From Oscillospiraceae bacterium (GTDB lineage Bacteria; Bacillota; Clostridia; Oscillospirales; Oscillospiraceae): 64,000 bases of DNA. Both the position numbers and the translations under genes were made by a program. Positions 48,630 through 57,531 of the stretch are shown here, piece by piece. Below the pieces are notes generated by a model. That model was given only the letters and a program-made list of their open reading frames with translations, searched no databases and was not told the DNA's origin. Location: NCBI GenBank assembly GCA_015068325.1, contig SVKQ01000021.1, positions 62,001 to 126,000 of the forward strand, given 5' to 3'. Within the stretch, counting starts at the first letter, position 1, and each line of letters begins with the position of its first letter.

Positions 48630-48667
48630 AAAACAGCGAGTCACCAGCTTGGTTGACTCGCTGTTTT
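48630..48667 (-). terminator. Terminator of the molybdenum operon
   Basis: AAAACAGCGAGTCA / TGACTCGCTGTTTT hairpin with A/T runs, 8 nt after the mogA stop. Confidence 0.92.
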
Positions 48668-48674
48668 CTACTTC

Positions 48675-49169
48675 TCAATCCTTCAGCACGGCACAATCCA
48701 TGGGCTTGCCCCGCAGCATGGTCAGGCCATGATCCAGGGTGCCCAGTACTGCCTCCAGGTTCTCTCGGGCGGCCTTGGGGCTGCCGGGCAGATTGATGAT
48801 GAGTGTCCGGTCCCGGATACCGGCAGCGGCACGGGAGAGCATGCCCCGGGGCGTGATGGCCATGGAGACAGCCCGCATGGCCTCTGGGATGCCGGGCGTC
48901 AGCCGTTGGCACACGGCCACAGTGGCCTCCGGCGTCACATCCCGTGGAGCGAAGCCGGTACCGCCGGTGGTGACCACCAGCGCCACATCCTCTGCCGCGG
49001 CGTCCATCAGCTCGCGGCGGATCTCCAGTTCCTCGTCGGGGACGATGACCACATCGTCCACTCGATAGCCTGCCTCCTCCAGTAACCGGCGCACCAGCGG
49101 GCCGCCCTCATCGGGCCGCTCGCCCCGGTAACTCCTGTCGCTGACGGTAATGACTCTGGCTGTAAACAT
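48675..49169 (-). CDS. mogA: Molybdopterin adenylyltransferase (MogA/MoaB-like)
   Basis: A 164-residue MoCF-fold protein that adenylylates molybdopterin before metal insertion. TTGGTGFAPRDVTPEA (about residues 68-83) and the preceding VSDRSYRGERPDEGGP loop are diagnostic, and INLPGSPKAARENL is typical near residue 125. The start at 49169 has a GGGAGAAG site. It is the last gene of the modABC-moaA-moaC-MOSC-moeA-mogA operon. Confidence 0.94.
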   Translation of the reverse strand: MFTARVITVSDRSYRGERPDEGGPLVRRLLEEAGYRVDDVVIVPDEELEIRRELMDAAAEDVALVVTTGGTGFAPRDVTPEATVAVCQRLTPGIPEAMRAVSMAITPRGMLSRAAAGIRDRTLIINLPGSPKAARENLEAVLGTLDHGLTMLRGKPMDCAVLKD

Positions 49170-49180
49170 GAACTTCTCCC

Positions 49181-50200
49181 TCACTTTCCAAAGGGGCAGA
49201 TGGGATAATGGCACGCCCCGCATCCCAGGCACAGTCCGCCCTCGCCCATGTCCACAAAGTCGTCGCGGGCCATTTCCACGCCGGCGGCAATGCGGGGCAG
49301 GACCAGATCAAAGATGGTAGCCCCGGCGTACATGACACAACCGGGCAGGCCCATGATGGGGACGCCGTCGTCAAAATAGCCCAACAGGAACATAGCGCCC
49401 GGCAGCACCGGCGCCCCATAGGTAACGATTCGCGCACCGCTGCGCTTGATGGCCCCGGGGGTGTTGTCGTCCGGGTCCACGCTCATGCCGCCGGTACAGA
49501 GGATCAGCTCCACATCCCTGCGGTGCATCTCGTCGATGGCGGTTCGGATGTTCTCAAGCCCATCGTCTACGGTGATGTGAGCCGTCATTTCGATGCCATA
49601 GCTGTTCAGCTTCCGCTCCACCACAGGGGTGAAGCTGTCGGTGATGCGGCCGTGGAATACCTCACTGCCGGTGGTGATGACAGCGGCCCTCTTCAGTTTG
49701 TAGGGCAGCAACTCCAAAATGGGCGCACCACCCGCGGCCTGCTCGGCGGCAATCAGCTTCGCCTCGTCGATGACCAGTGGGATGCAGCGTGTGCCGCACA
49801 GCTTGTCTCCTGCGCGGACTGGCGTATTTCCGTGGCGGGTAGCAATCATCAGCTCGTCGATGGCGTTCACCGCCCGCAGACGGGCGCTGTCCACCCGAAA
49901 GAGGCCGTCGGCAGTGGCTTTCAGCTCAATCTTGCCCTCCTTGACGGGGGTTGTGGTCATGTGAGCGCCGCGGCACAGAGCCGCCAGCCGCTCCGCCGCT
50001 TCATTCTCGTGGAGCATGCCCTCCGCCTTTTCCCAGACGTACAGGTTCTCCTTTCCCATAGCCAATAGCACCGGTACATCCTCCTCCGTGACGATATGAC
50101 CCTTGCGGAAACGGGCGTCCTTATACTGTTCGGGGATGATCTGAGTCATGTCGTGGCACAACACATGTCCCACGGCGTTCTGCGTACGGATCAGCTTCAT
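49181..50200 (-). CDS. MoeA-like molybdopterin-binding protein with C-terminal Cys cluster
   Basis: 339 residues. It has a central MoCF/MoeA domain with ITTGSEVFHGRI (about 178-189) and CTGGMSVDPDDNTPGAI (about 233-250), preceded by an N-terminal domain beginning MKLIRTQNAVGHVL. The protein ends in CLGCGACHYPICPFG, a four-Cys tail that could bind Fe-S or zinc and is absent from classic E. coli MoeA. It probably takes part in metal insertion into molybdopterin or in late cofactor tailoring. Its start overlaps the MOSC gene by 4 nt. Confidence 0.85.
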   Translation of the reverse strand: MKLIRTQNAVGHVLCHDMTQIIPEQYKDARFRKGHIVTEEDVPVLLAMGKENLYVWEKAEGMLHENEAAERLAALCRGAHMTTTPVKEGKIELKATADGLFRVDSARLRAVNAIDELMIATRHGNTPVRAGDKLCGTRCIPLVIDEAKLIAAEQAAGGAPILELLPYKLKRAAVITTGSEVFHGRITDSFTPVVERKLNSYGIEMTAHITVDDGLENIRTAIDEMHRRDVELILCTGGMSVDPDDNTPGAIKRSGARIVTYGAPVLPGAMFLLGYFDDGVPIMGLPGCVMYAGATIFDLVLPRIAAGVEMARDDFVDMGEGGLCLGCGACHYPICPFGK

Positions 50201-50637
50201 GGTACCGCCTCCTCCAGAGTGATCTTATCGCCGCTCTGTATGCGGCCCTCCTCCAGCACCACGGCAAAGATGCCCTCGGTGGGCATGACGCACTTACCGG
50301 TGGTCTGCCGGATAGCGCAGTCGCTGTGGCACTCCTTGCCGATCTGGGTCACCTGCAGCAACGCCGGACCAATCCGCAGCCGGGTGCCCAAGGGCAGCGC
50401 CTTCAGTTCGATACCCCGGGTGAGGATGTTCTCGGCAAAGGCGCCGGCCTCCAGCGTCAGACCCAATGCGCGCATGGTGTCCACGCTCTCATCGGCCAGC
50501 AGGCTCACCTGCCGGTGCCAGTCGCCGGCGTGGGCATCCCCTACGATGCCGTGGCGGCAACGCAGGTCGATATGGGGTACCGGCTTCTTCACCACGCCCT
50601 TTATCTCGCTGACGCAGACGGCGATCACTTCCGCCAT
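50197..50637 (-). CDS. MOSC domain protein
   Basis: A 146-residue stand-alone MOSC (molybdenum cofactor sulfurase C-terminal) domain. The family segment GDAHAGDWHRQVSLLADES lies at about residues 33-51 and the conserved Cys in IGKECHSDCAIRQTTGKC at about 99-116. MOSC proteins carry or deliver sulfur for cofactor maturation. It sits between moaC and the moeA-like gene, with a 1-nt gap and a 4-nt overlap respectively. Confidence 0.92.
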   Translation of the reverse strand: MAEVIAVCVSEIKGVVKKPVPHIDLRCRHGIVGDAHAGDWHRQVSLLADESVDTMRALGLTLEAGAFAENILTRGIELKALPLGTRLRIGPALLQVTQIGKECHSDCAIRQTTGKCVMPTEGIFAVVLEEGRIQSGDKITLEEAVP

Positions 50638-50638
50638 A

Positions 50639-51112
50639 TCACTTTTCCCCCCTCCGGAAATCGCCGCTTTTGCCGCCGCTCTTCTCTAACAGGCGGATAT
50701 CGGTGATTTCTATGTCTCTCTGCAACGCCTTGCACATGTCGTAGATCGTCAGCGCCGCGGCGGAGACGGCAGTCAGTGCCTCCATCTCCACCCCTGTCTC
50801 CCCCTTGCAGCGGGCGGTGGCCCAAATGTCCACCCGGTCCGCGCCCAGAGAGAAGCGGATATCCACACCCGTCAGCGCAATGGAGTGGCACATGGGAATC
50901 AACTCCCCCGTGCGCTTGGCGGCCATGATACCGGCCACTTGGGCCACCGCCAGCACGTCGCCCTTGGTCATGCCGCCGGTGCGGATGGCCTCCGCCGTGG
51001 CGGGCGCCATCTTCACCGTGCCCGCGGCGGTGGCCGTGCGCATCGTGGCCGCCTTATCCGTCACGTCCACCATGCGGGCACGGCCCTGCTCATTGAAATG
51101 GGTAAACTCCAT
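50639..51112 (-). CDS. moaC: Cyclic pyranopterin monophosphate synthase MoaC
   Basis: A 157-residue MoaC that forms cyclic pyranopterin monophosphate from the MoaA product. It contains [14 protein letters not shown] (about residues 14-27), [27 protein letters not shown] (about 51-76) and the catalytic [11 protein letters not shown]. The start at 51112 follows GGAGGA. It directly follows moaA by a 4-nt gap. Confidence 0.96.
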   Translation of the reverse strand: MEFTHFNEQGRARMVDVTDKAATMRTATAAGTVKMAPATAEAIRTGGMTKGDVLAVAQVAGIMAAKRTGELIPMCHSIALTGVDIRFSLGADRVDIWATARCKGETGVEMEALTAVSAAALTIYDMCKALQRDIEITDIRLLEKSGGKSGDFRRGEK

Positions 51113-51116
51113 GGTT

Positions 51117-52061
51117 TTATCCTCCGATCTCATGCATGGCGCGGGGGCTGTCGCTGCCGCCCGCTGCCAGATGGTGCCGCAGCGGCTTGACGGCGACGCC
51201 CTGCCGGATGGTCTCCTCCAGCTCCATGCCGTGGAGGCCCCGCAGGGAAATCTCCTGCCTGGAGTGGAGACAGGGTTTCAGCCTGCCGTCGGCAGTAATG
51301 CGGATGCGGTCACAGGCGGCACAGAAGCAACAGCTTATCGGACGGATCAGACCCACGGTGCCTCTCCAGCCCGGTGCACGGTACAGTTCCGCCACGCCGT
51401 CCTGCCCGATTCTCTCCAGTGCGGGCACGGCCTGCAGCACCGCGTCCGCGGTGCGGAAACGCTCCTCCGGCCAGTCAGCGCACTCTCCGATGGGCATCAA
51501 CTCGATAAACCGCACGCTGAGGTCCCTGTCGCGGGCCAGCTCCGCCAGCGGCGCGATATCCGCGTCGTTGACACCGCCCAGCAGCACTGCGTTGACCTTG
51601 GTGCCGGTAAAGCCGACGGCCTCGGCAGCAGCCAGTCCGGCCAACGCCTCCCGCAGCTCGCCTCGGCGGGTGATGGTGCGAAAGCGCGCCTCGTCCAGCG
51701 TATCCAAGCTGATGTTCAGCCGATCTACGCCGGCAGCCTTTAACTCCCCCGCCATCTGCGGCAGCAGGGTGCCGTTGGTGGTCATAGCCAGTTCCTCCAG
51801 CCCCGGCAGGTCCCGCAGCATCCGACACAGGTCCAGAATGCCCCACCGCACCAGCGGCTCGCCGCCGGTAAGCCGGATCTTTCGCACGCCGCAAGCCACG
51901 GCGGCCCGGCTCATCTCCGTCAGCTCCTCAATGGAGCAGATCTCCCGATGGGGGAGCTTGCAAACGCCTTCCTCGCCCATGCAGTAGATGCACCGGTAGT
52001 TGCACAAGTCGGTCACCGACAGGCGCAGATAGTCGACGGTCCTGCCAGTCAGGTCGCGCAT
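51117..52061 (-). CDS. moaA: GTP 3',8-cyclase MoaA
   Basis: A 314-residue radical SAM enzyme, first step of molybdenum cofactor synthesis from GTP. The N-terminal cluster is CNYRCIYC (about residues 20-27), followed by [10 protein letters not shown]. The second, substrate-binding cluster region [22 protein letters not shown] lies at about 252-273. It starts at ATG 52061, overlapping the modC stop by 1 nt. The track ORF that starts at 52514 reads into modC in another frame. Confidence 0.96.
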   Translation of the reverse strand: MRDLTGRTVDYLRLSVTDLCNYRCIYCMGEEGVCKLPHREICSIEELTEMSRAAVACGVRKIRLTGGEPLVRWGILDLCRMLRDLPGLEELAMTTNGTLLPQMAGELKAAGVDRLNISLDTLDEARFRTITRRGELREALAGLAAAEAVGFTGTKVNAVLLGGVNDADIAPLAELARDRDLSVRFIELMPIGECADWPEERFRTADAVLQAVPALERIGQDGVAELYRAPGWRGTVGLIRPISCCFCAACDRIRITADGRLKPCLHSRQEISLRGLHGMELEETIRQGVAVKPLRHHLAAGGSDSPRAMHEIGG

Positions 52062-53119
52062 CACAGTCCGCCTCCCGTCAACGGCATCACCTGTGCCGGC
52101 GCCAAGTGGACCGTCAGCGCCTCCGGCTCGCTCAGCGCCTCCCAGACCGCCTTGTCCAGCTCCATCCGCAGCAGCGAGCGCCCCGCCCCGCCGCCCGGCG
52201 TGGCCAGCATCACCACCGTGGAAAACGTATCCTCGATGACCCGCGCCACAGTACAGGAAACGGCGTTCTCCGCTCCCGGTCCCGGCGCGATATGGTGGGC
52301 ACGAATGCCCACCGCCGTTACATCGGGCGGCACCGGCGCCTCCGTATGCAGTATCACGCCCCAGTCGACGCAGCGGGCCGTATGCTCGTCCAGCCGCTCC
52401 GCCAGAGAATAGTTCTTGCAGCCCGACAGCAGCGCCGCGCTGACGGTACCGGGCGACTGCATCAGCTGCCGCACCGACTCCTGCGGTGCGGAACATCCGT
52501 CTGTCAGCACGCACACGGCATCACACAGACGGATCACCTCGCCTCGGTCATGGCTGACGAACACCACGTCGCCGTCGAAGTCCCGCAGCGTGTCCATCAG
52601 TTCCAGCTCCACCTGCCAGCGCAGATAGCTGTCCAACGCGGCAAAGGGTTCATCCAGCAGCAGCGCCTCCGGCTCGCCCACCAGGATGCGCCCCAGCGCC
52701 ACGCGCTGCTGCTGTCCGCCGGAGAGCTGGGTCGGACAGCGATCCTCCAGTCCCTCCAGCCGAAGAGCGCGGACCACCTCCGCCACCCGCCGCCGCCGCT
52801 CTGCGGGCGACAGATGACGGGCTCCGGCGGCGATATTCCGGACCGCCGTCATATGGGGGAACAGGGCGTACTGCTGAAATAGGTATCCCACCCGCCGCCG
52901 CTGGGGCGGCAGATCGATGCGCTTTTCGCTGTCGAACAGCGTCCGACCGTTCAGCACGATGCGGCCGCTGTCCGGCTTCTCCACCCCGGCGATGCACTTG
53001 AGCGTCATACTCTTGCCGCAGCCGGAGGCGCCCAGCAGCGCCAGCGCGCCGCCGTCCGTTTCAAATTGCACGTCCAGTTGGAAACTTCCCAGTTTCTTTT
53101 TTATGTCAACCAAAAGCAT
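52061..53119 (-). CDS. modC: Molybdate ABC transporter ATPase ModC
   Basis: 352 residues. Walker A GASGCGKSM (about residue 31), the signature LSGGQQQRVALGRIL (about 128) and Walker B ALLLDEPFAALD (about 151) are visible. A C-terminal region of about 100 residues resembles the regulatory TOBE domain (VGIRAHHI). It energises molybdate uptake with ModB. The ATP-binding site is conventional apart from Met after Ser in Walker A. Confidence 0.94.
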   Translation of the reverse strand: MLLVDIKKKLGSFQLDVQFETDGGALALLGASGCGKSMTLKCIAGVEKPDSGRIVLNGRTLFDSEKRIDLPPQRRRVGYLFQQYALFPHMTAVRNIAAGARHLSPAERRRRVAEVVRALRLEGLEDRCPTQLSGGQQQRVALGRILVGEPEALLLDEPFAALDSYLRWQVELELMDTLRDFDGDVVFVSHDRGEVIRLCDAVCVLTDGCSAPQESVRQLMQSPGTVSAALLSGCKNYSLAERLDEHTARCVDWGVILHTEAPVPPDVTAVGIRAHHIAPGPGAENAVSCTVARVIEDTFSTVVMLATPGGGAGRSLLRMELDKAVWEALSEPEALTVHLAPAQVMPLTGGGL

Positions 53120-53123
53120 GTGT

Positions 53124-53783
53124 TCACCTCCTCTGCCGCCGCTCCAGCAGATTCACCGCCAGCAGCACCACGGCTGAGATGGCGATGTTCACCGCCACCC
53201 ACCGGGCGGCCAAGGCGTCGTTGCCGATGCGCCAGAGCTGATAGACCTCCGTGGCCACGGTGGCTGTGCGGCCGGGAGTGTAACCGGCCACCATACTGGT
53301 AGCGCCATATTCGCCGATGGCTCGGGCAAAGGAGAGCACTGCGCCGGCAATGATTCCCTGGCGGCAGCAGGGCATGCGGACACACCAGAAGATATACGTG
53401 TTGGAAAGACCCAGTGTCTGTCCCGCCTGGGCCAGCGTCTCGTCAAAACTCTCAAAGGCGCCGCGGGCAGTGCGGTACATCAGGGGAAACACCACTACCG
53501 TCACGGCAAAGACAGCCGACCACCACTGCATGGTCAGGCGCACGGCAAAGGTGTCCAGAAACCATGCGCCCACCGCGCGGCGGGGCCCCAGCAGACACAG
53601 CAGCAGATAGCCCACCACCGTGGGCGGCAACACCAGCGGCAGCGTCAGCACCACGTCCAGCACACCCTTGAGCAACCGCGGCAGCTTTGCGATATAGTAC
53701 GCCGCAGCGATGCCGGCAAAAAATACGATCGCCGCCGAGATCACCGCAATGCGGAGGGAGTTGAGAAGCGGGTACCAATCCAT
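53124..53783 (-). CDS. modB: Molybdate ABC transporter permease ModB
   Basis: A 219-residue permease with five to six membrane segments. The EAA-type loop FDETLAQAGQTLGLSNTYIFWCVRMP (about residues 115-140) and the LPLVLPPTVVGYLLL segment (about 47-61) are typical of ModB. It lies 4 nt before modC. A TATAAT-like sequence around 53816-53821 hints at a minor promoter in the 102-nt gap to modA. Confidence 0.95.
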   Translation of the reverse strand: MDWYPLLNSLRIAVISAAIVFFAGIAAAYYIAKLPRLLKGVLDVVLTLPLVLPPTVVGYLLLCLLGPRRAVGAWFLDTFAVRLTMQWWSAVFAVTVVVFPLMYRTARGAFESFDETLAQAGQTLGLSNTYIFWCVRMPCCRQGIIAGAVLSFARAIGEYGATSMVAGYTPGRTATVATEVYQLWRIGNDALAARWVAVNIAISAVVLLAVNLLERRQRR

Positions 53784-53885
53784 AGACTTCTCCTTTGCAT
53801 TCTATGATACACCCATTATACAACAGAGCAGGACAATCGGATAAGACGGGGACCCGCCTTGTCCGGTGATATTGTCGCTCTGATT

Positions 53886-54698
53886 TCAGGCCAGCGGCGT
53901 AAATCCCACCGCCTCAAAAATGGAGGAGGCCTCATCCTCCGTCAAATAGTCCAGAAATGCCTGGGCCTGCTCCTGATGCTCAGAGGTATTCAGCACCGCC
54001 GCCGGATAGATCACCTGTCCGCACATGTCAGCGGTAGCGGTGTCCACCGGGGTCAGCCCGGCGGAAAAGGCGTCGGTGGCATAGATGATACCGCAGTCGG
54101 CGGTGGCCTCGGTGACGGCGGTGGTGACCTCCTTGACGTTGGAGCCGTAGGTCAGCTTGTCGGCCACGGCAGCCTCGTCGATACCATAGTAGGCAAAGAT
54201 TTTCTGGGTATACTGCCCCACCGGCACATCGGCGTTGCCCGTGGCCAACAGGATCGGACCCTCCTGCAGCGCCTTGGCTAAATCATCGTAGGAGTTGATA
54301 TTGGCCGGATTCCCCTCTGCCACGCACAGAGCCACTTTGTTCTCCAGCAGATCAATGCGGCTGCCCTGGAGCACGAAGTCCAGCCCGTCAGGGTTGGCCT
54401 CCTTGTCCTTGGAGGCGTCCAGTTGATTCATCTGCTTGGGAGCGGCGGAGATGAACAGATCACAGACCGCGCCCTCGGTGATCTGAGTCTTCAGCGTGCC
54501 GGAGGAATCGAACGTAAAAACCAGATCGATGTCCTGGTGAGCTGCCTCATACTTGGCTTCGATCTCCGTCAGCGTCTCCGTCATGGATGCGGCCGCAAAC
54601 ACGGCCAGCTCTGTCTTTTTCGTTTCTCTCTGCCGCCCGCAGCCGGCCAGTCCCAGCGCCAGCACCAGTACCAAACAGATCGTCAGCCCCCTTTTCAT
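53886..54698 (-). CDS. modA: Molybdate-binding lipoprotein ModA
   Basis: A 270-residue binding protein. It has a lipoprotein signal peptide with lipobox LAGCGR (about residues 16-21), then ELAVFAAASMTETLTEIEAKYE, the ModA oxyanion-binding beginning (ASMTE), and GSSGTL-like FDSSGTLKTQI near residue 65. It captures molybdate or tungstate outside the membrane. It is the first gene of the eight-gene molybdenum operon and divergent from the IclR gene. Confidence 0.95.
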   Translation of the reverse strand: MKRGLTICLVLVLALGLAGCGRQRETKKTELAVFAAASMTETLTEIEAKYEAAHQDIDLVFTFDSSGTLKTQITEGAVCDLFISAAPKQMNQLDASKDKEANPDGLDFVLQGSRIDLLENKVALCVAEGNPANINSYDDLAKALQEGPILLATGNADVPVGQYTQKIFAYYGIDEAAVADKLTYGSNVKEVTTAVTEATADCGIIYATDAFSAGLTPVDTATADMCGQVIYPAAVLNTSEHQEQAQAFLDYLTEDEASSIFEAVGFTPLA

Positions 54699-54848
54699 CT
54701 CGTTCTCCTTTCTGCCATGATATTCTCAACAAAATCACGGTTTGCAAAAAAATAACGCCTTGTGCTCATTATGATAGCGTAATCCTTTTGTCGACGCAAT
54801 ACATGTATTCAGTATTGCTGAATTTTCATCCGTTTATAAAGAATATTC

Positions 54849-54877
54849 TTGTGCTGGGACCGCGAACATGGTATGAT
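54849..54877 (+). promoter_or_regulatory. Promoter of the IclR-xdhC-ttcA operon
   Basis: TTGTGC at 54849-54854, a 17-nt spacer and TATGAT at 54872-54877, followed by an AGAGGGGGTG ribosome-binding site. Confidence 0.6.
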
Positions 54878-54895
54878 GCAAAAAAAGAGGGGGTG

Positions 54896-55669
54896 ATGCC
54901 CGTGGCTGTCGAGACCAATATCGTCCATTCGGTGGACAAGGCGATGACGCTGATCGACCTGCTGCTGCACAGTCGCCGGGCCATGACGCTGCAGGAGCTC
55001 TCTGCCGCATCCGGCTGGCCCAAGAGCACCGTACACGCCCTGCTGGCCACCCTGCGCCGCCACGACATGGTCCGCCAGAACGGCGACGGCCGCTATGCCC
55101 TGGGCATCCGCCTGTTTGAGTGCGGCTGTGCCGTGTCCGCCGCGTGGGACATCTCCCACCAGTGCCGGCCCTATCTGGAGCGGCTGGCGGCCCAGACGGG
55201 GGCGAGCGCCTTTGTGGCCGCGCTGGAGGGAGACTATACCATCTCCTTCGACCAATGTGCCGGCGGCGGCGGACTGCAGGTGATCCCGGAGGTGGGTAGC
55301 CGCCTTCCGCTCCACGCCACGGCCCAGGGCAAGCTGTTTCTCAGCCAGCTCTCGGAGAGCGACATGCTGGGCCGGGTGCAGCGAGCCGGACTCACCGCCT
55401 ACACGCCCCACACCATCACCGACACCGGCAAACTGCTCCACGCGCTGGAGGCCGTGCGCGCCGTCGGCTATGCCGTAGAGGACGGCGAGTTCAAGATCGG
55501 TCTGCGAGCCGTGGCTGCACCGGTGGCCGTCCAAGACGGACAGCACCGCTACGCTTTGGGCGTGGTAGGCCTGTTCCGCCGGGTGGGCAGCGATGAATTC
55601 CAGTATGCCATCGAACAGACCGTGCTCCACGCCCGCCAGCTCTCCCGGGCGCTGGGTGCCCAGATCTGA
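54896..55669 (+). CDS. IclR family transcriptional regulator
   Basis: A 257-residue regulator. The winged helix (about residues 10-70: LQELSAASGWPKSTVHALLATLRRHDMV) is followed by an IclR effector domain (LPLHATAQGKLFLSQL near 140). It is divergent from the molybdenum operon and precedes an XdhC-family gene. It may therefore control a molybdenum-hydroxylase pathway such as purine or nicotinate breakdown. The ATG at 54896 is chosen; a GTG two codons later is also possible. The upstream track start is not supported. Confidence 0.92.
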   Translation: MPVAVETNIVHSVDKAMTLIDLLLHSRRAMTLQELSAASGWPKSTVHALLATLRRHDMVRQNGDGRYALGIRLFECGCAVSAAWDISHQCRPYLERLAAQTGASAFVAALEGDYTISFDQCAGGGGLQVIPEVGSRLPLHATAQGKLFLSQLSESDMLGRVQRAGLTAYTPHTITDTGKLLHALEAVRAVGYAVEDGEFKIGLRAVAAPVAVQDGQHRYALGVVGLFRRVGSDEFQYAIEQTVLHARQLSRALGAQI

Positions 55670-55687
55670 CCGAAGGAGGCCTATGTG

Positions 55688-56635
55688 ATGTCGATCAACG
55701 AATTTCGCGCCATCGCCAAGCGCCTGTCGACAGGGTATCCCGCCGACCTGATCCGCACGGCGGAGGGCCGGCGCTACGTGCGGCGCTTTGTGCCGGAGGA
55801 GCGTTTGATCCTGCTGGGCGGCGGCCACATCGCCCAACCGCTGTGCGCCATGGGCGCCATGCTGGATTTCGCTGTCACTGTGGTGGATGACCGTCCCGCC
55901 TTTGCCAACCATGAGCGGTTCCCCACCGCGTCACAGGTGATCTGCGACAACTTTGCCGCCGCCATCGGCGCGCTGGAGCTCCGCTCCACGGACTACGTGT
56001 GTGTAGTCACCCGCGGCCACCGGTGGGACGGCGAATGCCTGCGGCGCATCCTGTCGGGCCGGCTGCCCTCCTACTTGGGTATGATCGGCTCGGCCCGCCG
56101 GGTGGCGGGACTGCTGGGGCTGCTGGCGGAGGAAGGCTATGACACCGACGCCCTGAGCCGCATCCACGCCCCCATCGGGCTGAAGATCGGCGCCGTGACA
56201 CCGGCGGAGATCGCCGTATCCATCTGTGCCCAGCTGGTGGAACACCGGCGCGGTCTGCCCCGGCAGGCGGAAGAGGCAGATCTGATGGCCCAGACAAACA
56301 CCGACCCGGCACTGCTGCAGTATCTGGCGGAGAGCGACGAGCCCAAAGCGGTGCTGCTGGTGCTGTCCTCCATCGGCTCCACGCCGGTGAAATCCGGCGC
56401 CATCATGGCAGTGGACGCCTTGGGCCGTTGCTATGGCACCATTGGCGGCGGCTGCGGCGAGGCGGAGGCCACCACCCGGGCACGCCGGCTCATCGGCACC
56501 GGCAAAAGTCTGATCATTGAGGTGGACATGGACAACGACGTAGCCGAGCAGGAGGGCATGGTCTGCGGTGGAAGCATGCGGGTGCTGATCGAGGACAACG
56601 CCCTCGGACGCACAGGGGAGGCACACAGCGTATGA
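55688..56635 (+). CDS. XdhC/CoxI family molybdenum-hydroxylase maturation protein
   Basis: A 315-residue protein with two modules in reverse of the usual order. An N-terminal Rossmann-like XdhC_C domain (LILLGGGHIAQPLCAMGAML near residue 38, MIGSARRVAGLL near 135) is followed by a C-terminal XdhC_CoxI domain (SSIGSTPVKSGAIMAVD and GTIGGGCGEAEA, about 235-265). XdhC proteins bind molybdenum cofactor and help load its sulfurated form into hydroxylases. An AAGGAGG site precedes ATG 55688. It overlaps the TtcA-like gene by 4 nt. Confidence 0.9.
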   Translation: MSINEFRAIAKRLSTGYPADLIRTAEGRRYVRRFVPEERLILLGGGHIAQPLCAMGAMLDFAVTVVDDRPAFANHERFPTASQVICDNFAAAIGALELRSTDYVCVVTRGHRWDGECLRRILSGRLPSYLGMIGSARRVAGLLGLLAEEGYDTDALSRIHAPIGLKIGAVTPAEIAVSICAQLVEHRRGLPRQAEEADLMAQTNTDPALLQYLAESDEPKAVLLVLSSIGSTPVKSGAIMAVDALGRCYGTIGGGCGEAEATTRARRLIGTGKSLIIEVDMDNDVAEQEGMVCGGSMRVLIEDNALGRTGEAHSV

Positions 56636-57468
56636 GCAGAGAACTGGCGCCATATCAGCAGGCGGAGCGCAGCATCTCCCGAAAATACCGCCGGGAGATC
56701 TGGAAGCCCTTTGTGGCCGCCGTGCAGCAATATGAGCTGATCCAGGCGGGCGACCGGGTCGCGGTGTGCATCTCTGGCGGCAAGGACTCCATGCTGATGG
56801 CCAAGCTGCTGCAGATGCTGCAGCGGATCAGCGATGTGCCATTTGATCTGGTCTACCTGGTGATGGACCCGGGTTACAACGCCGCCAACCGGCAGAAGAT
56901 CGAGGACAACGCCGCGCTACTCCATATCCCTGTCACGGTCTTTGAAACAGACATCTTTGAGGCCGCCAACAGCGCCGATCACTCCCCTTGTTACCTCTGC
57001 GCCAAGATGCGCCGGGGCCACCTGTATGCCAAAGCCCGGGAGCTGGGCTGCAACAAGATCGCCCTGGGCCACCACTTCAACGACGTGATCGAAACCACCG
57101 TGATGGGCATGTTTTACGGGGCGCAGCTGCAGGCCATGATCCCAAAGGTGCACAGTCAAAATTTTCCGGGCATGGAGCTGATCCGGCCCCTGTACCGCAT
57201 CCACGAGGAACACATCCTTGCTTGGAGACGGTACAATGGCCTGGAGTTCATCCAGTGTGCCTGCCGCTTCACCGAGAGCTATGCTGCGGGCACGGGAGAG
57301 TCCAAGCGGCAGGAGATCAAGGAGTTGCTGCGGCAGCTGCGGCGGAACAATCCTAACATCGAAAAGAATATCTTCCACAGTCTCCACACCGTCAGTCTGG
57401 ACACCTTCCCCGGCTACAAGTCGGAGGGGGTGGAGCACTCCTTTCTGGAGCGGTATAACCGGCTGTAG
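56632..57468 (+). CDS. TtcA-family PP-loop ATPase
   Basis: A 278-residue adenine-nucleotide alpha-hydrolase-fold protein close to tRNA 2-thiocytidine synthetase TtcA. The PP-loop is SGGKDSM (about residues 46-52), the Fe-S motif CYLCAKMRRGHLYA (about 121-134), and ALGHHFNDVIETT follows. A CAC pair lies near residue 205. It could thiolate tRNA C32. However, translational coupling (4-nt overlap) to an XdhC-like gene and the nearby molybdenum operon raise the possibility of a sulfur-transfer role in cofactor maturation. Confidence 0.87.
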   Translation: MSRELAPYQQAERSISRKYRREIWKPFVAAVQQYELIQAGDRVAVCISGGKDSMLMAKLLQMLQRISDVPFDLVYLVMDPGYNAANRQKIEDNAALLHIPVTVFETDIFEAANSADHSPCYLCAKMRRGHLYAKARELGCNKIALGHHFNDVIETTVMGMFYGAQLQAMIPKVHSQNFPGMELIRPLYRIHEEHILAWRRYNGLEFIQCACRFTESYAAGTGESKRQEIKELLRQLRRNNPNIEKNIFHSLHTVSLDTFPGYKSEGVEHSFLERYNRL

Positions 57469-57477
57469 GGCTACGAC

Positions 57478-57514
57478 AAAAGAGCGGGGAACGCTGTAAG
57501 CGTTCCCCGCTCTT
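57478..57514. terminator. Bidirectional terminator after the TtcA-like gene
   Basis: AAAGAGCGGGGAACGCT / AGCGTTCCCCGCTCTTT, a perfect hairpin. Confidence 0.92.
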
Positions 57515-57531
57515 TATTTCCAGTAAGCTCT

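Noticed and set aside
54699-54848. Moco-type riboswitch or ModE site upstream of modA
   Set aside because: The gap is short and shared with a divergent promoter. No multi-stem structure or clear ModE palindrome was seen.
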